A stretch of 64,000 nucleotides of DNA, from positions 9,610,001 through 9,674,000 of the forward strand of contig CM121342.1 in assembly GCA_051530055.1 (NCBI GenBank). Direction: 5' to 3'. The translations under genes and the position numbers were made by a program. The notes below the pieces were generated by a model. The model did no database searches, was not told the origin of the DNA, and saw only the letters and a program-made list of their open reading frames with translations. This document shows positions 44,821-56,439 of this stretch, one piece after another (positions within the stretch are counted from its first letter, which is position 1; the number at the start of each line of letters is the position of its first letter). The stretch is from Neoechinorhynchus agilis (taxonomy: Eukaryota > Acanthocephala).

Positions 44821-44970
44821 AACATTTTAGACAGTCTGATTAATAGAACGCACTAGTCTACCAGCCTTGTTATATTCCAGGATGAACTTCTGGAACACAT
44901 GAACGGCACTTTCTGTAATCCAAACATCTTGAGAATTGTAAAAAACAAATAAAAACAAGAGTTGTTGTGG
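44821..44970 (-). pseudogene. Exon-like segment, copy 1 of a diverged duplicate
   Basis: On the minus strand an acceptor-like TTCTCAAG leads into an open frame DVWITESAVHVFQKFILEYN then KAGRLVRSINQTV and a stop. The same 150-bp segment at 55810-55966 keeps this frame and stop with mainly conservative amino-acid changes, which suggests coding history. The protein is not recognised. No upstream exons are seen. Confidence 0.45.
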
Positions 44971-45294
44971 ACCGTAGTTACCGCCTTGTTTGCCTACAAA
45001 ATTATTTCAAAAACGTGAGTGTCCCAGACGTTTCTCTTGATGTAAAAGAAAAAATTGAACCTTTGAATCAACAGTGATTGCATTATGTTGGTAGACTCGA
45101 ACAAAATGGCATGGTTGCATAACGCTGATTTCCATATTCGCTTCATTATGTGCCATAGACGACGGGAAAGTTCTACAAAATACTTACAAAGCCATTTTGA
45201 GGGTTGTTTGGATAGTCTGAAAAGATTGTGCTCGCTGTGACTTATAATTCTGAATTTAAAGTTCAATTACACTTTAAAATAAGTTCACTTTATA

Positions 45295-45500
45295 TCCTCA
45301 TGTCGATATGTGAGGACATTCCGTGGAGTATATGATTGGAGAATTATTGTTTAGAAGTCTCCATGCCGTAAATACACACCGTGGTTCATCATCAGTTTGT
45401 TAGTTATTAAAAGACACACAAAAACAAATTAATGGTGAACCCGACGAGGCTCGTAGAACGTCTTTAATAAAAAATTATTTACCGGGTAAAGACCTGAATA
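45295..45500. repeat. Dispersed repeat (inverted relative to 37565-37865)
   Basis: CATATGTGAGGACATTCCGT-type text at about 45310 matches the complement of 37830-37855, and CATCATCAGTTTGTTAGTTA at about 45386 and GAACGTCTTTAATAAAAA at about 45456 match 37565-37600 and 28145. The family appears at least three times in the window. Confidence 0.6.
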
Positions 45501-45746
45501 AATCCTCAGTACATTCGCTCTTTTAAACGACTCCCTCATTTCCGTTGCAGTTTCTTCGACTTGTGGTATAGTTCATTCGTACCCCTCCCACCGCCAATGA
45601 TAGTATGAGACAATAATGAACTAAATAACCTTACTAAAATTGAAAATATTTATAAATTCATCGTTGAACGAAACTGGTACCGGTTTTTGCTTAGTCTCTT
45701 TGGAGTAACGTGGAAATTGTCAAAAAAGTACCAGTAGTTTCACTAA

Positions 45747-46556
45747 TCTGGTAAAGGATTAATAACAAATAACATTTATTCCGATTTTAATTTGTGATCC
45801 ATGTCTAAATGGTATTTTAAATTTACAATCAGTCCTTTAAATCGTTCATTGAAATATTGAAATAAACACGGCTTAACTATTTTGCCCGCCCTATGGAATT
45901 TCGCTTATTCTGGTAAAGGATTAATAACAAATAACATTTATTCCGATTTTAATTTGTGATCCATGTCTAAATGGTATTTTAAATTTACAATCAGTCCTTT
46001 AAATCGTTCATTGAAATATTGAAATAAACACGGCTTAACTATTTTGCCCGCCCTATGGAATTTCGCTTATTCTGGTGAAGGATTAATAACAAATAACATT
46101 TATTCCGATTTTAATTTGTAATCCATGTTTAAATGGTATTTTAAATTTACAATCAGTCTTTTAAATCGTTCATTGAAATATTGAAATAAACACGGCTTAA
46201 CTATTTTGCCCGCCCTATGGAATTTCGCTTATTCTGGTGAAGGATTAATAACAAATAACATTTATTCCGATTTTAATTTGTAATCCATGTTTAAATGGTA
46301 TTTTAAATTTACAATCAGTCCTTTAAATCGTTCATTGAAATATTGAAATAAACACGGCTTAACTATTTTGCCCGCCCTATGGAATTTCGCTTATTCTGGT
46401 GAAGGATTAATAACAAATAACATTTATTCCGATTTTAATTTGTGATCCATGTTTAAATGGTATTTTAAATTTACAATCAGTCTTTTAAATCGTTCATTGA
46501 AATATTGAAATAAACACGGCTTAACTATTTTGCCCGCCCTATGGAATTTCGCTTAT
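45747..46556. repeat. Tandem satellite, 5 units of exactly 162 bp
   Basis: Units start at 45747, 45909, 46071, 46233 and 46395, each with TCTGGTRAAGGATTAATAAC. Units 2-5 differ from each other at only a few positions (GTAAAGG or GTGAAGG; GATCCATG or AATCCATG; CAGTCCTT or CAGTCTTT). No open frame through the unit. The near-constant length and high identity imply recent unequal exchange. No spacers, so not a CRISPR. Confidence 0.97.
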
Positions 46557-47179
46557 TATTAAAGAATTTAAATTAATTAAGAGCACATACCATTTTAAAC
46601 AATAAAGGTTTAGAATACAACAGAAAAGGTAGAGGCTGAAAATATTAAGTCTTTTTTAGCCTTAATTCTAAAACACAATCGAAAGCGAATTATATCAAAA
46701 ATTCTGCTTGCATTCAAGTTCGTCGCGAGGAAAAACATAACAACATTTTTAGGTTAAAATGTCAATACATATTCCTGGCAAATGAGTGTCTATTAAGAGA
46801 TAATTTTATTTACGAATATCGCCACCCTAAATGTAAAATCGCATGACCACAATCGTCATTGAAGCGAGTGTTAATTCTCTGCAGAAATTCATCTTTAAAT
46901 GTAGAAACTGGGAACTTTGATAAGAATTTCTAGTGGAATTTTCGTACAAAACCTTGGATGCAAAATGAGCAAAGTGCTTTCAGTATTAGATAAGGTATAA
47001 AGGAGGATTGAACTTTTTACTAAAGAAATGCTAAAAGATCGAATGCTTGAAAGCTGCGTTTTTAGTAAAACGGTCGACGCAAATGAAACCCTGTCATTTT
47101 CTGTTTTTCGTGACTCCTTTTGAGAAGTTGAGATCTTTTGCTCATTTCTCGAAACTAAACTCTATAAAAGCTGCAAAAA
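46557..47179. other. Upstream region of the TMEM272-like gene
   Basis: About 620 AT-rich bases without a supported frame; presumably promoter and leader. Confidence 0.3.
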
Positions 47180-48455
47180 ATGGAACTTTTACAGTCACGA
47201 ACTCCACTTCAAGCTTTGAATTTCATCAAAGAAGCCAGGAGGTCATTGGTATGAAATCATAAAATTGCAATAGCAAAGTCTTTTTATAACATTTTCCTAA
47301 ATAAATTTAAAAATACATTTTAGGCTCAATGTTCATCAGCGTATTCATGGTTGCCTGGATTACGAGATTATACTTTATTCCACAATGCACCTCCAAGTGA
47401 AGGAAAACCGATAGTTCCTCAGGTCCCTGCTGATGATTTTGTTTTTATAAAAGATGAAGAAAGTGAAACGCAGTCATCGAATGTTCAAAATGGACCTTTT
47501 CATATGGTTATTGTGCTATGTAAGATCTGGTAAAATTATTCTACTCGAATAAGTATTTAGAATTTTAGTTCTTATTTTATTGTACCTTATAATCCTGGTA
47601 GGATTGCCGATTCTCATGATTGTATCAGGTATTTATTATGACTCAACAAAAATTAAATCTTCTATTTGTGTTCAAAGGTTCTTTGTTTCTAAACCAATGT
47701 CCAATAAGTCGATCAATTCCACGTTGGCTGATTATATTTGGATCCGGTGTACTTTTGTTTAATATCCACGGAGTCAGCGTTAGATGTTACGAGAGGTAGT
47801 TGCGTTTTCTTTTCAAAGATAAAGGTGAAATAATCAATTTTTGCATTGAGGACGAGGTCTCAAAATGCCCACGAATTCAGGACGAAGCCATTTCATCATG
47901 CCTTCGGATTTGTACTCATATTCAGTCTATTCTTAATCTTTATTCAAGGTTCGTTTATTCGGGTATTTCATTTATTGGCTAGAAGGGTGATTGAAAAGAT
48001 GAGTTGAAGGAAAAAAGCGAGAAGCATCGATTGAACGATTTTTTAATGCTCGGAGGGTGTTTGAGGTCGTCTTTTGTCGCTCGATTTTAAAACCGAAGAG
48101 ATTGAGCCAAATTAATGCACCAGCGGACGATGTTGAATAATCATCGGTGTTCAATTCGAAAAAATCTACTTTTGAAACTTTTCTCTAAATTCTCAATTCG
48201 ATTTCATCAATCTTGTATTTAGGGACGGTTGTGATTTATTCTCGAATCAGAAACGTTTTACACAATGATCCACTTTCGGACCGATATTGTCACAAACTTC
48301 CGTTCCATTTAATGCTCACAATCGTTTCGACTGTCTATGGTTTCCTTTCTCTCAGTTGTTGTCTTTTTTGTGTTGGAACTTGCATTGCTGGTTTAATTAC
48401 TTCACGGCAAAAAAACAAAAGTGGATCTGGAAATGTAAACTACGCCGAATGTTGA
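47180..48455 (+). CDS. TMEM272-like four-helix membrane protein, six exons
   Basis: Exons 47180-47248, 47324-47519, 47569-47628, 47678-47795, 47851-47948 and 48223-48455, all with GT-AG introns, sum to 258 codons exactly in frame. Start MELLQSRTPLQALNFIKEAR. Helix 1 HMVIVLFLILLYLIILVG, then GLPILMIVSGSLFLNQCP: the G-x-x-[YF]-L-x-x-CP motif followed by IPRWLIIFGSGVLLF (helix 2) is the TMEM272-like signature. Helix 3 FGFVLIFSLFLIF, then GTVVIYSRIRN...YCHKLPF, and helix 4 TVYGFLSLSCCLFCVGTCIA. Function of the family is unknown to me. A decayed copy of the last exon and 3' flank is at 56102-56330. Confidence 0.82.
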
Positions 48456-48895
48456 TCGAATTTACGCAATTAACGACGAAATGATTTGTTGAACGTAATT
48501 TTGATTGATATAAAAAAATAGTTTTTATAATTATATAATTATTTTCGGATGTCGCTAAGCCCATGACGAAAAAAGCAACTTCGATCTCCCTCATTTCCAC
48601 GTCAATGTATCAAAATCCAAAATTCCCTCTCATCCTTCCTAAACTAGATGAAATATCACTCATTTCATCCAGAAACATGACTTACCTCAAACAACAGCAA
48701 TATACCAGTTCAAGTAAAGGTTCTATCGAACGCATTGAACCGATTAAATGTTGATAAAATAGATGTTCGGTCATACGATGACGTGCTAACTTCAGCTTGG
48801 AGCTTTTTCAACGACTGCTATAAGACTGATGTCCCTCTTCTTTATTCACCCAAAGAATTTTTTTTCGAAATGTAATTAAATAGGTTCTACAATAA
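48456..48895. other. Gap after the TMEM272-like gene; nothing firm
   Basis: A 63-codon frame at 48563-48754 (Ser/Lys-rich) is not supported by any family. Confidence 0.25.
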
Positions 48896-49400
48896 CAAAG
48901 TACAAAACGCGCAATCACGCAGCATTGCCTCGTTGTACTGCCAGCGAGATATTTTCTCACAGGAATACACCTGCTCGTTCGTCGCCGGTCGTTTCTCTTA
49001 ATTTCTTTGATAGATCCTGGAGCAGAGTGAGTGCCGAGCTGCCAAGCGCTCCATAGGTCTCTACTCCAAATGGGGACAAAATAGTGAGTCCTTGCTAAAT
49101 CCCTATATTTTCGTACCTTCCTCCCTTCCGCTGCACTGGTTGCACTGACTGCACCTCCAGCGATTTCGAGAGAGTACGGAGTGTTGCTTACTGCGAGAGA
49201 CGTGGCGTCCCAGAGAAGGCATTTGCTCTCCCGCCACGGAAAGACCGAAATTCCGCCGGGTCGACGACCGTCTAGTCGACAAAAATGGACGGGTTCCAAG
49301 ATGTTTGAAAAGTACGATGTTCTCAACGCCCAGCGCGACAAAGGCCCAGAACTACTCGACAATGAGCATAAACTTTCCGCTTCGATGCCGCTACTTTAGC
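48896..49400 (-). mobile_element. LINE-2 copy c: C-terminal nuclease fragment
   Basis: Minus-strand frame LDGRRPGGISVFPWRESKCL then LWDATS, the same restriction-like nuclease block as copy b, followed by EGRKVRKYRDLARTHYFVP and, near 48930-48960, the ISLAVQRGNAA-type end. In the catalytic RPDG position this copy has RPGG. 5'-truncated; its left side is cut by the gypsy fossil. Confidence 0.7.
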
Positions 49401-49442
49401 GCACACTTGACATCTCCATGCTCCTTTGTAAGTGAGCGACCG

Positions 49443-51175
49443 TGACACGCACTGCGCGTCCGATCGATAATGACCAAACGATGTTTGGGGGTGTGTGCGT
49501 TTTGTTTTTGGTTTTTGCAGTTAGTCAGGTTTTGAAAAAACGTTAATAAAACTTACCTTTGATTCACATATTCGAGCATAAAAAAGAATTGAATCAGGTA
49601 CATGGTAACTGTTTGCGAAGACGGGTGATTGTGTTGGCCGAATATGATTACACCATCGAATATGTGAAAGGCAAAGAGAATGTATATGCCGATGCACTAT
49701 TAAGAATACCAGAAGTTTCAAATGAACCAGTGGAGAGTTTTGTCAATGAAATTGATCTAATAGATTGTGACGATTCAAAACTCATAAACGCAGAGATGTT
49801 GAAACGGAGTTTAAGAAACGATATTGTGCTGGCGAGGGTGTGTAAGTATATCAAGACACCATGACCCGAAGTGATTCCGAATGATTTACGGACATATTAC
49901 GAAAAGAGGGGAGAACTATCGGTCGAAAACAACATCCTATTTTGGCTGGGTAGGATGATTATCCTTGAGGCGTTGCGAGATGGGGTTCTCAAAATGCTAC
50001 ATCAAAGCCAGCCCGGATGTACGTCGATGAAGTCTTTGGCCAGGATGTACGTCTGGTGGCCACGATTGGATAAAGCGATGGAAGACTATGTGGGTCGATG
50101 TCAGGCGTGTCAAGAAGGGCAACCGAAGCAACCAGAGGTGGATATGATACCTTGGGATGTGCCGAGGACTCCCTGGGAGCGGATCCACATAGATTACGCT
50201 GGTCCAGTGCAGAGCACAATGTGGCTCATCGTGGTCCATGCGTTCACGAAGTGGCCAGAGGTAATCGAAGTGCGCTCGAATGATGCGACGACCCTCGTCA
50301 CTCATATGCGCCGATTGTTGTGCCGTTTCGGTTTGCCAAAAAAGGTGGTCATGGATAACGGTTCAAGCTTCCGATCCGAAACGTTTCAAGATTTCCTAAT
50401 GAGTAATGGAATTAAACCCATTTATTCGACACCATACCACCTTCGTACTAACGGCCAAGCCGATCGATTTGTCCGAACAGTAAAAGAGAGGGTTTTCAGA
50501 TGTTTCCCTCGATGCGCGTACGAAAAACAATTACAAAGCTTTCTATTAAGCTACCGAAACTGTCTAAATGCGACGACCGGAGTAAGTCCTTCGGTGGCGA
50601 TGTTCGGACGCCCAATTCAAGTACTATTCAATAACCTTCACAAGGACGACCACGACACTAGGGTGGGAAACAAAGAAAAATGGAAGGATAAGCACGACCA
50701 AGGCTCAAAATGGATGGAGTTCGAGAAGGACGAGCAGGTGTGGGTCAAGACGCAACATGATCGACGATGGTGTTTAGGGCGAGTGGAGAATCGAAATGGT
50801 CCCGTCTCCTATGAAGTTAGGACCGAAAGAGGGATAGAGAGAAAACACGCCGATCACCTGAGACCAGCAGTAGCCATAGCAGAGGCAGGGGAATTGCCGC
50901 ACGGGGAACAAACGCCCAATGAGCCCATCAATGATGAACCAACGAATGAGACGGAAAGGGGATCCAATGTTACGGACCCATTGCGAAGGAGTATGAGAAT
51001 ACGACGTCGACTTGAGTGGTTAAACGATTACGACACCTCCGGTCTCAATTAAGGAGGGGTGACACGCACTGCGCGTCCGATCGATAATGACCAAACGATG
51101 TTTGGGGGGGGTGTGCGTTTTGTTTTTGGTTTTTGCAGTTAGTCAGGTTTTGAAAAAACGTTAATAAAACTTATC
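49443..51175 (+). mobile_element. Ty3/gypsy fossil, internally deleted, with near-identical LTRs
   Basis: LTRs at 49443-49557 and 51060-51175 (TGACACGCACTGCG to TTAATAAAACTTA) are almost identical, differing mainly in a G-run, so the insertion is recent. Between them only the end of RNase H, the integrase (zinc-binding and DDE parts) and a C-terminal tail remain; gag, protease and reverse transcriptase are gone. A purine tract AAGGAGGGG abuts the 3' LTR. The copy is defective. A different family from the element at 20686. Confidence 0.85.
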
Positions 51176-51182
51176 ATGAAGA

Positions 51183-53590
51183 GTGAAGATACTTCAAATA
51201 GTCAGTATCGAAAGGAAAGTCAGCACACTTCTGACAAGATTGTCGGATCTACCTGACATACTATCGTCTGTTTTCATGCAACCTAAATCATCTCTCCTTA
51301 AAAGGAATATGTCAAATCAAGTTGATGATGATAACCTCACGGACGGATTTGTAGGTAAGGATTTGGAATTCGTGAGTCGAACCATCAAAAAAATCTGATT
51401 TGATCAACAACGGAGTCGCAACCCTCATCCAATCTCCCTAAAATTACTAATCTCATACTGGGAGCTGCCATTTTACTTTTCCAAGAGAGTAAAAGTGTAT
51501 ATAACACATCTCAACTTTTCAATTTCCTACTTCAATTTGATTCTCCCAAATACGTTTCTTTTATTTCTACTCCTTTCAGCCCATCGTCACAAGGTCTAAT
51601 TTCTGTCTTCCACACATCTCTTAATCCATCTTTAATGCCTACCTTTATTTCAAATGAGCTGTCCTACTCCGTTTCACTACTACCAATCTGTACATACGAC
51701 CCGGCTTTATACATCGCCCGGCTGTTAAGAATATTTGCTGGCGATTTCAATGACCGGTTAGACCTCACTATGAACTCCCGGCACGAAAAATATCCACTTA
51801 TTCTTAGACATTATAGAAAATGTTTGCATTTGTTAATTCAACTGGCCATAACGTTTTAATGTGGTCTATTGGAAGCATTAGTACTTCAAGGAGAGTTCTA
51901 CACTTGTCCCCTCTAAACATTGCTCTGTTCAGATCAGTTGGCCAATTACTTCTCTCGCGGATTTATTTAGCCAATAATTTGAATTATGCTCTTCCTAAAA
52001 TTATTTGTTTTATCAATTCAACAGCTAATCTGTTTTTCTACCAACCACAGAAGGTTTTCTCTAGACCTTACGAAATCAGATCACTTCGTTTTATCGGGTG
52101 TCAACTATATCAAGCTAAACATTGCCGAGAGGTTTTTCTTGTCAAAGTACTTTCCAGTCAATACTGGGCAGCTCGATGTAGACAACAGATGGCATTCGAC
52201 GGTGCCTTTTTAAAAACTTTAAAGCCTTTCTATTCGAAGTGGTGGAAAGCTAACCTCCTGGTTAAAAACCCCCATTTTGGACCAGATACTAACTTCTATC
52301 ATTGATTTTCATGCCTCCGCTTGCGCCAAAGGCATTATTCCGCCAATCTTATTTCGCAGATCAATTCGTAACCCCTCTGATTTGACTCAGAATGATATTG
52401 CCAAAGTTTGGTCTCTTAATCCCAAAATTTCCTCATATAACAGCACTTCAGGAACCAAATTCTTCTCTCGGCTCCCTCGGGATTGCGTCCTCCGCTTAAC
52501 AAACTTGATGTTGTAGTGTTCCCCGTATGCCTCCTGGGATATATCTTACGGCGCAGTCTTGGTTAAAAATGGGAAAAAGTAAATGCACACAACGACCTTC
52601 GCTCGATCTCCTTGCAAATCACCATCTACGAACGTGCTCTTGCGCATAAACTCAACCTTTTCGTCTTGGAGCACAACTGCATATCCAAATACTGCCATGG
52701 TTTTTTGAAAGGGAAGTCTGTTCACTGCGTTGGCTGATATTCGAACTTTGGCGACGATGCGTACCCTCTACTTGCACTTTTGGTTCCCTAAGCTACATTG
52801 TCGAAATGTTGGAATTTTTCAGTGTTCCACATAACCTAATAGCCAGGATTCATAATACGCTTTTCTCGAAAGCGTTTTATTACGATGATGATGTTGGCAA
52901 GACGTTTTATTACCTTCTTAACGGTGTTCCACAAGGATCGCAACTCTCCCCTATTTTATTCCTTTTTTCTTCTCAATACATTGTACAAAATTATCCTCTT
53001 AATGCATCTATGATTTGTTATGCAGATGATATCATTTTTGTGATGAAATCTCATAGGGCAGCCAGGCTGAAACTTTTACACATCAATCTTTCTTTTATTT
53101 TAATAAAAACAAAATTGATCATTAAAATCCGCTCAAGCCGAATACGCAGAGACTTCAAACTATTCTTTTATTCACTTTTATCCAACAATTCTCAATCCGT
53201 ATCGAACAACTCTTTTATGCCCAAGAAGCTACGTATTCTCAGACACACGATCACAGTCAATTTATCCCCTAGGACAGACATTACTCAAATGAAAAAGCTT
53301 CCAAAAGTAGCAAAATCGAAAACAACTAGTGCGCCTATAAATTGGGGCTGAGTGTTAATAACCTAAGAATTATTTGGAAAACTTGGGCTATCTCCAGCTT
53401 TGTTTTTTTATTCTAGAGGTCGCCCTCCAGAACACAAGCCACTTTTTATTCAAGCGTTTTTCAGGCACATGGACTCCCTGGGCTGGGTTTCTAAAAGATT
53501 TTTGCATGCGACTTTGCGTTCGATGGACATCTAACATACACATCTAACACAGATATCCTCGGACGCTGATAAGCTGAATAAATTATCCTT
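51183..53590 (+). mobile_element. LINE-3 copy D
   Basis: Starts in the end of ORF1 (RKVSTLLTRLSDLPDILSSV; FVSRTIKKI), continues through a degraded endonuclease (RIFAGDFNDRLDL near 51735, then STGHNVLMWSIGSISTSRRV, LSPLNIALFRSVGQLLLSRI) and the pre-RT region (LTQNDIAKVWSLNPKISSYN), to the reverse transcriptase (FYYLLNGVPQGSQLSPILF, SMICYADDIIFVMKSHRAAR; about 52900-53060) and the C-terminal block FYSRGRPPEHK-type. Many frame breaks. The 3' end is near 53590, where copy E begins. Confidence 0.75.
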
Positions 53591-55430
53591 GTTGTTGGAT
53601 ACGCGGTCACGGATCTACACCGGTTATGAAAAATCGCGTTAGCAGTTCAAAAACTGTTTCTGAAACCCCGGACCCTCCCGATGATCGTGGAGGATCTGTA
53701 ATGGGTCAGCGAGCACCCAACTCTAAGAATTCCGGTTCCTCAGCATTGCGAGAGCCGTTGCTCTCTGATTCTGTTTCGAACCCTACTCCTCAGCCCCATA
53801 AATGGACATCTTCAAAGAATTATCAAAAAGCTTATTTGGTTTATCCTACTAAGCAATGGCCTAATACAATCATCATAAAATCAAACCCTATAACGCAAAA
53901 GGATGTCATTTTAATCAAACAACCACCCCATGGGCCCGTTCTTTCAAAAATGATGGAATCAAACGTATAGACCATGTTACATATTTCGGTTGCGATCGCC
54001 AACCTCAACGATATCATGCTCGTCACATAAAGTGCAATTCTTTGCGAGTGGATTACAGGCCAGAATTAGCCAAGAGGACAAAGAATACTTTGAAATACTA
54101 TTTTATGTTTAAGCTAAACTTTTTCTTAACTAACGGAGATCAGGACTTTCGATTAAGACAGCAATGGTAGAAGGCTCGAGACAAGTTCGCGATGAACTTT
54201 GCGATAAAGTGCATTGTGCCTTTAATTGCTTTGAGATTCGTTTCTACCTCAAATCTGGAAGCGACCAAGATGACTACATTTTTCCCCAATGTAACTGCTG
54301 CCGTAAATGGGGCCACTGGAGCCCACAATGTCCCAACCCGGCGCCTCCCAAATGCAGCAATTGTGCGGAGATATATCATTCATTAGAAAACTGTCCAAAT
54401 AAGAATGCCAAGAGATGTGCCAATTGCAACGGTCAACATTGCTTTTTTTTATAAAGGATGTACATAATTTAAAAAATACTGTGCTTGGGCCAAAAGGGAC
54501 TAAAAGATGGTACGACGAACAGCCGACTGATGAACCGAGTCCATGGTCCTGCTTCCACAACATCGCCATCAGCTGCCTCCTCAATGGGCGCTGCTTCCAA
54601 AAAAACAAATACGATATATGATCGGCCCGTTCCTACTTTTCAGTTGGTCACTATGGATTTGCTGGAACTGAGATTTTTAGAAAACGTGCGAGAAGCTTCT
54701 GTCTATAATGCAGGCTCGCTTTACAGAAGTTATTATGGTTTTTGAGAGGAAGATCTGTGCTCTCATTGGAAACTTGGCTAACCTACCCAACTTGATCTCC
54801 TCAATCATCAGCGAGCCAAATTCATCAGCCCTTAAGAGATCTAATTCCGAAGAACCCAACACTAAAGCTGCAAAGATTTCAAATATAAATCACGCTTACG
54901 ATACTTGCATAGAATTAGACGACGATATGTGTATGGATGCAGAATAAAGAAATTCTGGATTTGTCAGTCGGATTATAGAGACGCAGATGTCCCTTATTGA
55001 CAATGGTTCGGCCAATCTCATTCATACTAAAAAGTTCAGCTCGAAAAAGCCCAGGTAATAAAGGGGATTTTTAGAATTGTTCAATGGAACCGTGGTGGGG
55101 CGACTAATCGCTATAAGATTACACGTTTTATCCCGGGAATTTCTTTTTTTAATACAGGAAACCAAGAGCATTCATACGAGCGCTCAACTATACAATATTC
55201 TACCTCAACTATCCAGGGTTCGGCTGCTTCATCACTGCTCCTTTTGGACATTCCTCGCGTGATTTTGATTGGATGAGAACGGGAGTTATTAGAGTTTTTG
55301 TTAGGGATGCGCTGAAAGGAGACCGGGGAAGGAAAGAGAAAAAACGATTCGAGAAAGAGTTGTCGACAGACAATATGAAGGTGATGAATGCAGTGTTTCT
55401 GAAGATCTAATTTTAAATAATGCTGTGATT
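53591..55430 (+). mobile_element. LINE-3 copy E, 5' half (ORF1 and endonuclease start)
   Basis: ORF1 opens MKNRVSSSKTVSETPDPPDD, then a region with HHIKCNSLRVDYRPE-like text, and three gag-type zinc knuckles: CNCCRKWGHWSPQC, CSNCAEIYHSLENC and CANCNGQHC (about 54285-54450). The ORF1 tail (RKICALIGNLANLPNLISSI, FVSRIIETQ) matches the start of copy D. ORF2 then begins with an endonuclease-like IVQWNRGGATNRYKITRFI at about 55070. The 3' half is missing. It lies head-to-tail directly behind copy D. Confidence 0.7.
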
Positions 55431-55809
55431 TCGGCTCAAACATATGGATTTTATTTTCAACAGTATTATGATAATCTTGGTTGTAGTAGGCCTGTTGCAG
55501 TGTGTGTTGAGGAAAATTGGTTTTGAGGTAGGCATGAGTGGTCGAGGTGTATTGATGTTTTCGAACAGAAGGTCTTGTGGGACAATGTTTTTTGCGTAGA
55601 TAATCAAAGAAGGTGGGGAGTTTTAAGATAATTTGGTGGGCAGTTTTGAGAGAGTTAGGTGGAGAGTTTTGTGAGAATTAGGTGGGAAGTGAGGCTCAAA
55701 ATGTAGCACTTTTTCAGACGACTGATTATTTCAATTAAATTGAACGGTTTGCTCATTAAAATTTTAATAAAATTACGTTTCAATCTCATCAAATATTATT
55801 AAATGCGGC
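55431..55809. other. Gap; nothing firm
   Basis: Slightly G+T-rich on the plus strand, with repeated GTGGGCAGTTTTGAG / GTGGAGAGTTTTGTG-like text at about 55630-55690. No gene. Confidence 0.25.
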
Positions 55810-55966
55810 AAACATTTTAGACAGTCTTATTAATAAAACGCACTAGTTTACCAGCCTTGTTATATTCAAGGATGAACTTCAGGAACACATGAACGGCACT
55901 TTCTGTAATCCAAACATCTTGAGAATTTGAAAAAGAAATTGACTTTCAAAAACAAGAGTTGTTGTG
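55810..55966 (-). pseudogene. Exon-like segment, copy 2 of the duplicate at 44821
   Basis: Minus-strand frame DVWITESAVHVFLKFILEYN then KAGKLVRFINKTV and stop. About 90 percent identical to 44821-44970 by eye. See that entry. Confidence 0.45.
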
Positions 55967-56101
55967 TTTACTTTTGTCATTTAAGAACGTTGTCCTCTCC
56001 TCAAAGATGAGGGAGCAATTAAAAGTATTTATTTTTTGTTGACCGGGGTTACCCATTCGTTATCCACTGCTCTAGGTAGTTAATATTTCTAAAATTCAGT
56101 A

Positions 56102-56330
56102 CTCTCAGTTGTTGTCTTTTATGTGCCGGACCTTGTATTGCTGGTCAAATTACTGCATAACAAAAAAAACAAAAGTTGATCAGGAAATGTAAACTACGCC
56201 GAATATTAATCGAATTTACGCAATTAACGAAAAAATGATTTGTTCAACGTAATTTTGATTGATATAAAAAATAGTTTTTATAATTATATAATTATATAAT
56301 ATTTTTTTTTATATAATTATTTTTCGCTCC
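56102..56330 (+). pseudogene. Decayed copy of the TMEM272-like last exon and 3' flank
   Basis: Matches 48349-48540 from CTCTCAGTTGTTGTC through the stop region to the AT-rich tail. The frame that encodes the last helix in the intact gene here has a TAA a few codons after it (ITA then stop where the gene has ITSRQKN). Only the last part of the exon is present. Together with 55810-55966 it makes a compressed duplicate of the 44.8-48.5 kb region. Confidence 0.75.
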
Positions 56331-56439
56331 GCTTAGAAAAGATTAATCACTGCTCGAAAAAAGGGTTACTTCGAATAAAGTTCTATTCTGCTATGAAAAC
56401 CAAGTATTTAAATCTTTATTTCTCTAAAAACTTTCGTCT

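Noticed and set aside
45747-46556. CRISPR-like array
   Set aside because: The repeats are contiguous 162-bp units with no unique spacers, in an animal genome; a satellite explains them.
48563-48754. Small Ser/Lys-rich frame after the TMEM272-like gene
   Set aside because: No start context, family or repeat of the frame elsewhere.
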